The notes under the pieces are model-generated. The model was not told the origin of the DNA and searched no databases. It saw only the letters and a program-made list of their open reading frames with translations. Shown piece after piece: positions 1-6,525 of a DNA stretch of 16,050 bases. The stretch comes from JBELHO01 sp042091375 (GTDB lineage: Bacteria > Pseudomonadota > Gammaproteobacteria > Enterobacterales > Alteromonadaceae). The translations under genes and the position numbers were made by a program. The DNA lies in contig JBELHO010000066.1 of assembly GCA_042091375.1 (NCBI GenBank), positions 1 through 16,050 on the forward strand. Reading direction: 5' to 3'. Positions within the stretch are counted from its first letter, which is position 1; every line of letters begins with the position of its first letter.

Positions 1-54
1 AGCATCACGTTGCCAACGTGAATGTCACGAGTTCGAGTCTCGTCAGCCGCTCCA
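1..54 (+). tRNA. tRNA-Gly (GCC), 5' part missing
   Basis: This is the 3' part of a tRNA cut by the window start. The anticodon stem TCACG/CGTGA (5-9 and 17-21) encloses the 7-base loop TTGCCAA, so the anticodon is GCC (12-14) and the tRNA reads glycine codons. It is followed by a T arm with the usual TTCGAGT loop, the 3' acceptor strand CAGCCGC, discriminator T and an encoded CCA (52-54). The match to bacterial tRNA-Gly(GCC) is clear. The D arm and the 5' acceptor strand lie outside the window. Confidence 0.95.
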
Positions 55-103
55 AACACGATAGTAGATATCCAATTTCTACTTTAAAAATGACTTACCC
101 AAT

Positions 104-190
104 GCCCGGGTGGTGGAATTGGTAGACACAAGGGATTTAAAATCCCTCGCTTGTAAGAGCGTGACGGTTCAAGTCCGTCTCCGGGTACCA
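104..190 (+). tRNA. tRNA-Leu (UAA)
   Basis: A complete class II tRNA of 87 bases. The acceptor GCCCGGG (104-110) pairs with TCCGGGT at the 3' end, with G-U pairs at both ends as in E. coli leuZ. The D arm contains TGGTAGACA. The anticodon stem AGGGA/TCCCT encloses TTTAAAA, giving anticodon TAA (138-140). A long variable arm (about TCGCTTGTAAGAGCGTGA) is typical of tRNA-Leu. CCA is encoded at 188-190. It reads UUA and UUG codons. It starts 49 bases after tRNA-Gly and is probably on the same transcript. Confidence 0.97.
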
Positions 191-696
191 TCTTTTTCCT
201 GTAATGCCTATTACTGCATAGAAAACTCTATATCTTAGAATTATCCCTAAACTTTCAATAACACTATTGATCTTAAATTCTTAGTATTAGCCTATCAAGC
301 GCTAACGCTATGTTGATATCGACAAAATTATTATAAACCAAGAAAGTTAATGACCTGAGATATCTGTTACTACACAGGTGGTTAACCGCGCTAAATCGGC
401 AAAATAGTGAAAAGTGTCTATTTACAGTGTAGAGCTTAGCTGCTGAGTGGCAAAGTCACAGCTGCTGTATTTATACTCTTAACTACCATGTTACACACTA
501 TAAGTGTCGGTCAAATATGATCATTTCCATTAAAACTTGAGAGAAATGGCAAAAGTGACTAAGGTGTATATTAATGTCTATTTCTTACTGTATTGATGTG
601 TTTCTATTGTAATGATTTGGCATAGTAATGCAGTAAGTTGAAAACAATTTTGGCCTACAAGCACAAGCCATCAAAACTGTACAGCGCATCAATTAA
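191..696. other. Intergenic region without a recognised gene
   Basis: About 500 AT-rich bases between tRNA-Leu and the small lipoprotein gene. No open reading frame longer than a few dozen codons with a ribosome binding site was seen. Two weak inverted repeats are present: GTAAT/ATTAC at 201-214, and TATCAA-GCG/CGC-tatg-TTGATA at 293-318. Neither is followed by a T tract, so no clear terminator for the tRNA transcript is visible. The palindrome GGTTAACC lies at 380-387. The promoter of the lipoprotein gene must lie here, but I could not pick one with confidence. Confidence 0.5.
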
Positions 697-708
697 ATGA
701 GGGAAACC

Positions 709-975
709 ATGAAAAAATACCTATTGACTCAATTGCTCGTTGTTATCTGTTGTAGCTGCTCTTCAATAAATAACCAAGATGATGCAAAGCTCAATACCGT
801 TGGTTCTGATCGCGATCAGAAGGGCTGTATCGCCTCTGCTGGTTACCAGTGGTGTGAGTCCACTAATCAGTGTGAACGTCCTTGGGAATTAGCCAACAAA
901 GAAGGCTTTGCCAATAACAAGGAAAGTTTTAGCATGTTTTGTCTAGGTAAAGCTGAAAAGCCTTTGTTACCTTAA
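709..975 (+). CDS. Small Cys-rich putative lipoprotein, function unknown
   Basis: An 88-residue protein. The ATG at 709 is chosen because GAGGG (699-703) lies 5 bases before it; the in-frame ATG at 697 overlaps that site and adds only four residues. The N terminus (MKKYLLTQLLVVICC) is a short signal peptide. It ends in a Cys-rich stretch (Cys14, 15, 17) that could be a lipobox, for example with Ser16-Cys17, so export and lipidation are likely but the cleavage site is uncertain. The mature part has four more cysteines (about 40, 49, 55, 78) in the pattern GC-x8-C-x5-CxRPWE, which suggests one or two disulphides in a small periplasmic domain. The gene converges on the chitinase gene and is not obviously part of its operon. 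I do not recognise a named family. Confidence 0.75.
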   Translation: MKKYLLTQLLVVICCSCSSINNQDDAKLNTVGSDRDQKGCIASAGYQWCESTNQCERPWELANKEGFANNKESFSMFCLGKAEKPLLP

Positions 976-1020
976 TCCTCTGATTTAAAACACACTTTGA
1001 AATTGATAATGATGCGCTAG

Positions 1021-2223
1021 TTACTTATTTAGTAAATTGTTATACATTGCACTGATCAAATCACCATTGTCTTGGCTAATTTGCCATGAGAATAACCCAG
1101 CTAAACCTTGTTTTTTAACCCAATCTGCTTTCGCGGCAATTGAACGTTTATCGTCAAAAGAAATGAAGGTATCTTGTTTGTGGTGATAGAGGTAAGCCGC
1201 TTGAGCTTGTGTATCGTAGCCATACTTGTAACCGTCTAATGGTGTGTCAACTAATTGTTGATAAGTGTAGCTGCCCGTTGAAATGTCATCATTACTGGCT
1301 TTAAAGTGTGTTTGTTGCCAACCACTGTTGCGCCAACCACGTCCATAGAATGCCACACCAACCACCAATTTCTGTTTAGGAACACCGGCTGCTAGTAAGT
1401 TATTGATCATCTTTGCGGTACTGAGGCCATCATTGCTATTGTTAAATAAGCTAGTGTGATGATCTGCTTGACCGTCACCAACAGCAAAGTCATAGGTCAT
1501 CGCAAAAACATAGTCCATATATAAAGCAGTGTTTTGCCAATCAATGGCGTCTGTTTTCGCCTTGCTACCGTTAACGGCTGCTGTTAGTTGATATTGCCGC
1601 TTTGTTGTTGTTGATAACCTATCAAGCGCGACACGAAACTCTTGCATCATTAACTTGAAGGTGGTTTTTTCTTGCTCTGCGGCGATACCTTCCACTCGCG
1701 GGTGACTATTGCCGCCGCCACCGGGAAATTCCCAATCAATATCAATGCCGTCAAATACATCGAACTTTTCTATTAAAGCAACGGCTGTTTTTACAAAATG
1801 TTGCCTATCTTCATCTGATTTAGCCATTTCATGAAACGGATACGACAGTGTCCAGCCACCAAAAGAGGGCAATAAAATGAGGTGTGGATGCTGCTTTTTA
1901 AGTTTCTTGAAGTGTTGTAGTTCTTTTTCTGCTTGTGCTTTGTTAAATAAAACAGCGGTAAAAGGTGGCTTGTCTTTGCAAGCTTTTTTAATTGCTTGTT
2001 GAGTAGTTTCAGGCACTCCTTGATTATTACCGCAAACGGCTAAAAAAGCATAAAGCACATGGGTTAGTTGCGCCGCTGGCATGTTATCGATGATTTCAGT
2101 GTTGCCTTCGGCGGAATAATATGTGGCGACAACTTTTTCTGCTTGGCATGGCAAAGCGAAAATTAACGCGCTTAACAACCATGTCTTAAAAGTAAACAGA
2201 GCAGCGGGGAAGGATGAATTCAT
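1021..2223 (-). CDS. Secreted GH18 chitinase
   Basis: A glycoside hydrolase family 18 enzyme of 400 residues that hydrolyses beta-1,4-GlcNAc linkages of chitin or chito-oligosaccharides by substrate-assisted catalysis. A signal peptide covers about residues 1-28, with likely cleavage after Gln-Ala before EKVV. One catalytic barrel follows. The first GH18 motif is SFGG (120-123). The catalytic DGIDIDWE (158-165) has Glu165 as acid/base and Asp163 as its partner. MTYDF is at 242-246, and the barrel-end Trp is in FSWQIS (about 380). No chitin-binding or fibronectin domain is present, so it may favour soluble or accessible substrate. It is the last gene of a minus-strand operon, 29 bases after the preceding halogenase-like gene. 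AGG lies 8 bases before the ATG. The role in chitin use is supported by the TonB receptor and GH20 enzyme nearby. Confidence 0.93.
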   Translation of the reverse strand: MNSSFPAALFTFKTWLLSALIFALPCQAEKVVATYYSAEGNTEIIDNMPAAQLTHVLYAFLAVCGNNQGVPETTQQAIKKACKDKPPFTAVLFNKAQAEKELQHFKKLKKQHPHLILLPSFGGWTLSYPFHEMAKSDEDRQHFVKTAVALIEKFDVFDGIDIDWEFPGGGGNSHPRVEGIAAEQEKTTFKLMMQEFRVALDRLSTTTKRQYQLTAAVNGSKAKTDAIDWQNTALYMDYVFAMTYDFAVGDGQADHHTSLFNNSNDGLSTAKMINNLLAAGVPKQKLVVGVAFYGRGWRNSGWQQTHFKASNDDISTGSYTYQQLVDTPLDGYKYGYDTQAQAAYLYHHKQDTFISFDDKRSIAAKADWVKKQGLAGLFSWQISQDNGDLISAMYNNLLNK

Positions 2224-2252
2224 GGTGTTAACCTATTGATTATTTATGTTAG

Positions 2253-3758
2253 CTATTGAGCAAGTAAAAGATCATTGTGTTTTTTAAAGTTCATGCCACA
2301 ACGTCTAATAAAGTCATTAACGCCGTGTAATTCCTGTTCAGAGCTTTGGTAATTAATGGTGGGATCGAGGTTTTTGCTGGGAAAAACACCATAACCAGCC
2401 AGTAAACACGCCCAAGATTTAGGTTGATAACTACCCCATAAATTGTATTTATGCAGATCGGCAGTAAAATCCTTACTGTGATTCCACAGGTATAGAATGC
2501 GGTTCAATGTGTCTGATGTGTGTGGATTGTTACCTCTATCTTGCCAATAAACAGTATCGTTTCTTTGGTTTACCTGGTAGTGACAGACCACGTAATCTCT
2601 AATGCCATCAAAACGCGCATTAATGTCTTTATTGAAAGCTTGTTGGTATTGATCTGTGCCTTTGCCTTGTTCATAACATTGAATAAACTGGGCTATGGTG
2701 TTGAAAGAAAGGGCAATAGCTGTTGCTTCTAGCGGCTCAATAAACCCTTGCGCTAAGCCAACCGCAAGACAGTTTTTATGCCAGTGTTTGTCAACACGGC
2801 CTACCTTCATTTGTAAATGTCTGGCTTCAACATCACTGTCTAATAAACCTAAATGCTGTCTTAGCTCAGTTTCAGCGGCATCGGCGCTAATATAGTCATT
2901 GCTGTAAACATAGCCATTACCAAAGCGATTAGTGAGAGGTATTTTCCAAGCCCAGCCATTATTTAGTGCAGTGGCTTTGGTTTCAACGGGCACTTGCGTT
3001 GCTATTTCTGTCGGTAAGGTGACTGCAGCGTTGTTGACTAGGTTGTCCTTAAAACTGTGATAATCAACTTTTAGTGTTTTTTGCAGCAGATAAGCGTTAA
3101 AACCAGAGCAATCAATAAAAAAATCAGCTGATAATTCACTGCCATCATCGAGTTTTACCGCGGATAAATCTCCCTTATCATTGAGATGTGCATCATTTAC
3201 GTTGCCAAAAATTCTTTTTACGCCTAACTTCTGGGCGTTTTCAGCGAGAAATTCGCCTAACAACGAAGCATCAAAGTGATAACCATAGGCTACGCCAAAG
3301 GGGAAACATTCATCAGGTAAAGGCCCTAAGAAATTTTTTGCTAAATGTGTTTCCAAAAAATAATCATCAGGGTGGGCGTTTACGGCATAGCCTTGCATTC
3401 GAGCATAAATATTTTTATAAAAAAGTGGCAAAGTAAATAGATCATCTGTTTGTGCGGCAAACGGATGAAAATATGACTCAAAGCCGGGAATAGTTGACCA
3501 TTTATCAAAGGTGATACCAGTTTTGTAAGTCGCATTACAACGGGGCATCCACACTTTATCTTCAATGCCTATTGCTTCAAAAAAAAACTTTAAATGGGGA
3601 GTACTGCCTTCTCCAACACCGATAATGCCTATTTGTTTTGATTCAATTAAGCAAATTTCACTGTTTTTCCATTTATTAGCTAACAAATTGGCGGCCATCC
3701 AACCGGCGGTTCCGCCACCGACAATAACTATCTTGTTTGGGTTGTGCTCATTGCTCAT
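2253..3758 (-). CDS. Flavin-dependent tryptophan halogenase family protein (copy 1)
   Basis: A 501-residue FAD-dependent halogenase-type protein. The family uses FADH2 and O2 to make hypohalous acid, which is passed to an active-site lysine and onto an aromatic (often indole) substrate. Visible motifs are the FAD-binding GGGTAGW (14-20), GVGEGSTP (47-54), and Lys79 in ATYKTG, aligning with the catalytic Lys79 of PrnA/RebH. Also seen are DCSGF (216-220), the family signature WAWKIP (269-274), and EPLEAT (341-346), whose Glu344 matches the catalytic glutamate. The Ser that normally follows this Glu is Ala here. There is no signal peptide, so it is cytoplasmic. A separate flavin reductase would be required and is not in the window. 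It lies 34 bases after the JmjC gene and 29 bases before the chitinase gene. Relatives often sit beside TonB receptors in Xanthomonas, Caulobacterales and Alteromonadales. The substrate is unknown. Confidence 0.9.
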   Translation of the reverse strand: MSNEHNPNKIVIVGGGTAGWMAANLLANKWKNSEICLIESKQIGIIGVGEGSTPHLKFFFEAIGIEDKVWMPRCNATYKTGITFDKWSTIPGFESYFHPFAAQTDDLFTLPLFYKNIYARMQGYAVNAHPDDYFLETHLAKNFLGPLPDECFPFGVAYGYHFDASLLGEFLAENAQKLGVKRIFGNVNDAHLNDKGDLSAVKLDDGSELSADFFIDCSGFNAYLLQKTLKVDYHSFKDNLVNNAAVTLPTEIATQVPVETKATALNNGWAWKIPLTNRFGNGYVYSNDYISADAAETELRQHLGLLDSDVEARHLQMKVGRVDKHWHKNCLAVGLAQGFIEPLEATAIALSFNTIAQFIQCYEQGKGTDQYQQAFNKDINARFDGIRDYVVCHYQVNQRNDTVYWQDRGNNPHTSDTLNRILYLWNHSKDFTADLHKYNLWGSYQPKSWACLLAGYGVFPSKNLDPTINYQSSEQELHGVNDFIRRCGMNFKKHNDLLLAQ

Positions 3759-3792
3759 TGCTATTTACTCATCATTAACTGGCTATAACGGA

Positions 3793-4812
3793 TTATTTTT
3801 GTAATTTTTTACTAAAGTAGTCTTTGATTGATCTTACATATTCAGGCGATAAGTCACCAAGGATATGTTGCTGATGCTCAGGTATATAGGATTTGGGATC
3901 GATTTTTTGCTGGAATAAGTAGTGATCAAAGAGATGACGCCATGCCTGACGTTGCGAGTGACTTAAGTTACGCATCGCTAGCAAGGCTATATTCAAGCTA
4001 TCTATGGGACTTGGTGACTCAGCTTTGGCCGTTGAATTGCTATTCCACCAATAATTAATCAATCCATTAACCTTAGCAACTGACTCAACATGGTGCCACC
4101 ATAACATGGGAATGAAAATGGCATCGCCAGCTTCTAACTCTGCACTATAAGCGCCAGCTAGTGCCTGTTCAAACAAGGGGAAACGTTGCAAGTCAGGGGC
4201 GTCTAAATTGACTAAACTGGTTGGCGCACCAGCAGGAGTGAAGTTGATCGGACCCGGGTATAAATTTGCTGTTTGCTCTGGCGGAAAAAGGGTAAATCGA
4301 CGTCGGCCAGCAACCACACAAGCAAGGTTATCAACGCCGTCATAATGGGTATTGACTATACCTTCATTGCCCAACCATAAACGCGGCTCTACATCAGTGA
4401 AAAAATCAGTGCTGTTGGCCTCTCTTAAACCGGGTAAAATGTCACTGATCGGTGTACTTTGCATGGCAATAGCTGGATATACCTGTCTATCGATAAGCTC
4501 TAACAAACGCCCTAAAAATAAATCAATACGCTCCTCGCCACTGAGGAAATTTACCCCGGTCATTTCATCGTTGTAATAAAATCGTTTGTTAGCTGCCGGT
4601 GGAGCAACTACCATTTGAGTTTTTTGACCTCGATAAAACTGGTTAATATAGCGGGCAAAGTCATTGGCCGATTTTTTAGCGGCATTCACTAATGGCCAAT
4701 GGTCGGCAAAGCCACGTATTATTATTGGCTGCTGAGCAGGGGTGATATCAGTATAAAATTGTGCCGCATCCATCACTGGGTATTCGGCGATAGTTTTAAA
4801 TGAGTTACTCAA
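3793..4812 (-). CDS. Cupin_8/JmjC-like Fe(II)/2-oxoglutarate oxygenase (FIH-like)
   Basis: A 339-residue cytoplasmic protein of the cupin_8/JmjC superfamily, resembling the asparaginyl hydroxylase FIH. The metal triad is visible: HYD (His156, Asp158) and a distal His in PMLWWHHVES (His240 or His241). The segment GRRRFTLFPPEQ (169-180) matches the FIH strand GYKRCILFPP that carries the 2-oxoglutarate-binding lysine, here replaced by Arg171. Conserved YPGP, DLQRFP and NYWWN follow. Members hydroxylate protein side chains or small molecules, using O2 and 2-oxoglutarate. The start is TTG at 4812 (AAGG 11 bases upstream). No ATG fits upstream, because an in-frame TAA lies shortly before. The gene lies between two halogenase-like genes with gaps of 61 and 34 bases, so a shared operon is likely. 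The substrate is unknown; the TonB receptor, its ligand or a halogenated product are possibilities. Confidence 0.85.
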   Translation of the reverse strand: MSNSFKTIAEYPVMDAAQFYTDITPAQQPIIIRGFADHWPLVNAAKKSANDFARYINQFYRGQKTQMVVAPPAANKRFYYNDEMTGVNFLSGEERIDLFLGRLLELIDRQVYPAIAMQSTPISDILPGLREANSTDFFTDVEPRLWLGNEGIVNTHYDGVDNLACVVAGRRRFTLFPPEQTANLYPGPINFTPAGAPTSLVNLDAPDLQRFPLFEQALAGAYSAELEAGDAIFIPMLWWHHVESVAKVNGLINYWWNSNSTAKAESPSPIDSLNIALLAMRNLSHSQRQAWRHLFDHYLFQQKIDPKSYIPEHQQHILGDLSPEYVRSIKDYFSKKLQK

Positions 4813-4873
4813 ATTGCTACTTACCTTAATTTAAAAGCTATATGGGTTTGTTAAAACCATATAGTTTAGCGTT

Positions 4874-6376
4874 TTAACGCACCGGACAATGGCGTTGAAT
4901 ATATTCATGGTGATTGGGCATTTTTAATATTGTCGCTCGGATATCACTTACATTTTGCGTTAATGTATTCGCTAAGCCTTGGCGATCAAAACCACTGACT
5001 AATGGATGATACTTTTGTGGTCTTATTTGCATTCCCTCTAAAATAGAGTACCAACTGTCTTGGGTAAAAAATTGCCCGGGGCTGTAGTCGATCTGTCCAT
5101 TGTTTTTAAATACCCGTAATTTTTCAGATAACGAGTCAGGTACTGGCATGGTTTGACACCAGCGCCAAAATTCACTGTCATCACGCTGCGAAGTACAGTA
5201 ATGTAAGATAATAAAATCGCGGATCTCTTCAAAGTCAGTATTAATTTTAGCATTGAAGGTGCGTTCATTATCTGCATCAAAATCTCGGTCGGGGAAGTGT
5301 TGTATAAAGTGAACTAGTGATTTATACACTAAATGTATCGCAGTTGACTCAAGAGGCTCTAAAAAGCCACCAGCAAGGCCTAATGCTAAACAGTTTTTGT
5401 GCCAAATCTTTTGTCGTCTGCCGGTAACAAATGGGATGACTCTCGGCTCATTGAGTATTTCACCACTAACACTGGTCAATAGGGTGTCAGTTGCTTGTTG
5501 ATCAGTACAAAACTGACTTGAAAAAACATAGCCATTGCCAGTGCGGTGTTGCAAAGGGATCTTCCATGTCCAGCCTGATTGTCTGGCGGTGGCTATAGTA
5601 TATGGGACAGGGGCTTTATCGTTTTTGGTTTGTACAGTGACGGCGCGGTTACAAGGTAAATGATCTGACCAATCGAGATAATCAACTTGCAGTGCTTGCT
5701 TAATTAACAATCCCTTAAAACCAGTACAGTCAATAAAAAAATCACTGTCGATAACGCTGCCATTATCGGCTATTAGCCGATCAATAAATTGTTGCTGATT
5801 GACTATCACCTCGGTGATGGTTGCTTCAATTCTCTGCACTCTGCGGCTTTGGCATAACTTGCGCAAATAGTTGCTTACTTGCACTGCATCGAGATGCAAA
5901 GCATGAGCGTAGTTGGTCAGTACCCAGTTGTCAGTTTGCTGTGGACGAAGCATAAAGCGTTCATTTAAAGCCATGAACGCAGCAGGCGAATAATCTAGCC
6001 AAGTGGATTGTTTACCATCGGCCAGTGATTTGAGCCATACTTGATAAAAATCAAAGCCATTAATATCTTTACCTACTCTGCCAAAGGGATGAAAATAACT
6101 GTCATTAGGCGTTAACCATTGATCAAATTTAATCCCTAATTTAAAACTGGCGGATGTTGACTGGATAAAATCTTTGAGGTCAATTTGACTGGCTTGAATA
6201 AAATCCATTATCGAAGGAACGGTTGATTCACCTACACCTATAGTGGGTATATCAGCTGACTCAACCACTATTATTTTGGTGTTAGTGCCTCTGAGTACAC
6301 TGGAAAGAAGGGTAGCGGCCATCCAACCTGCGGTTCCTCCACCAACGATACAGATAGATTTTAATGGTTTTTGCAT
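4874..6376 (-). CDS. Flavin-dependent tryptophan halogenase family protein (copy 2)
   Basis: A 500-residue paralogue of the halogenase-like protein at 2253-3758. It has GGGTAGW (12-18) for FAD and GVGESTVP (47-54). Lys79 lies in ASFKLG, aligning with the PrnA/RebH catalytic lysine. DCTGF (216-220), WTWKIP (269-274) and the full EPLEST (340-345) with Glu343-Ser344 are also present. By these motifs it is the more canonical of the two and is expected to be able to form the halogenating species, though substrate and halide preference cannot be read from sequence. In a marine cell bromide is plausible. There is no signal peptide. It is the first gene after the terminator that follows the TonB receptor, and leads a likely operon with the JmjC-type gene, the second halogenase and the chitinase. 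AAGGCGG lies rather far (about 13 bases) before the ATG, so translation may be modest. Confidence 0.92.
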   Translation of the reverse strand: MQKPLKSICIVGGGTAGWMAATLLSSVLRGTNTKIIVVESADIPTIGVGESTVPSIMDFIQASQIDLKDFIQSTSASFKLGIKFDQWLTPNDSYFHPFGRVGKDINGFDFYQVWLKSLADGKQSTWLDYSPAAFMALNERFMLRPQQTDNWVLTNYAHALHLDAVQVSNYLRKLCQSRRVQRIEATITEVIVNQQQFIDRLIADNGSVIDSDFFIDCTGFKGLLIKQALQVDYLDWSDHLPCNRAVTVQTKNDKAPVPYTIATARQSGWTWKIPLQHRTGNGYVFSSQFCTDQQATDTLLTSVSGEILNEPRVIPFVTGRRQKIWHKNCLALGLAGGFLEPLESTAIHLVYKSLVHFIQHFPDRDFDADNERTFNAKINTDFEEIRDFIILHYCTSQRDDSEFWRWCQTMPVPDSLSEKLRVFKNNGQIDYSPGQFFTQDSWYSILEGMQIRPQKYHPLVSGFDRQGLANTLTQNVSDIRATILKMPNHHEYIQRHCPVR

Positions 6377-6408
6377 AGTTATAACGCTATTACCGCCTTG
6401 GTATATTG

Positions 6409-6437
6409 ATTTAACTTTCGTCGGTTAATGTTCACAA
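6409..6437 (-). promoter_or_regulatory. Candidate sigma-70 promoter of the halogenase operon
   Basis: Read on the minus strand, TTGTGA (6432-6437) and TTAAAT (6409-6414) are separated by 17 bases, each matching 4 of 6 consensus positions. It sits between the TonB-receptor terminator and the ATG at 6376, where a promoter would be needed if the terminator stops most transcripts. The match is weak and the DNA is AT-rich. Confidence 0.3.
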
Positions 6438-6461
6438 GTTTAGTAAAGTACCGAATTACAT

Positions 6462-6497
6462 AAAAAAAAACTATGCAGCGCAAACACTGCATAGTTT
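6462..6497 (-). terminator. Rho-independent terminator after the TonB-dependent receptor gene
   Basis: An 11-bp perfect inverted repeat, AAACTATGCAG (6468-6478) and CTGCATAGTTT (6487-6497), encloses an 8-base loop. Nine A at 6462-6470 read as nine U on the minus strand, the inner three closing the stem. It lies 28 bases after the stop of the receptor gene, in the right orientation. It should separate receptor expression from the downstream halogenase operon, wholly or partly. Confidence 0.9.
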
Positions 6498-6525
6498 ATA
6501 TTACATCAATTAAGTCAATTTACTA

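Noticed and set aside
104..190. tRNA-Leu 3' end as attachment site of an integrated element
   Set aside because: No integrase gene is present and I noticed no second copy of the tRNA 3' end in the window.
201..214. GTAAT/ATTAC inverted repeat after tRNA-Leu as a terminator
   Set aside because: The stem is five weak pairs and no T tract follows it; the T run (192-196) precedes it.
293..318. Hairpin TATCAA-GCG/CGC-TTGATA as a small RNA
   Set aside because: The stem has a 4-base bulge, and no promoter or terminator frames it.
697..711. ATG at 697 as start of the small lipoprotein
   Set aside because: It overlaps the Shine-Dalgarno sequence that serves the ATG at 709.
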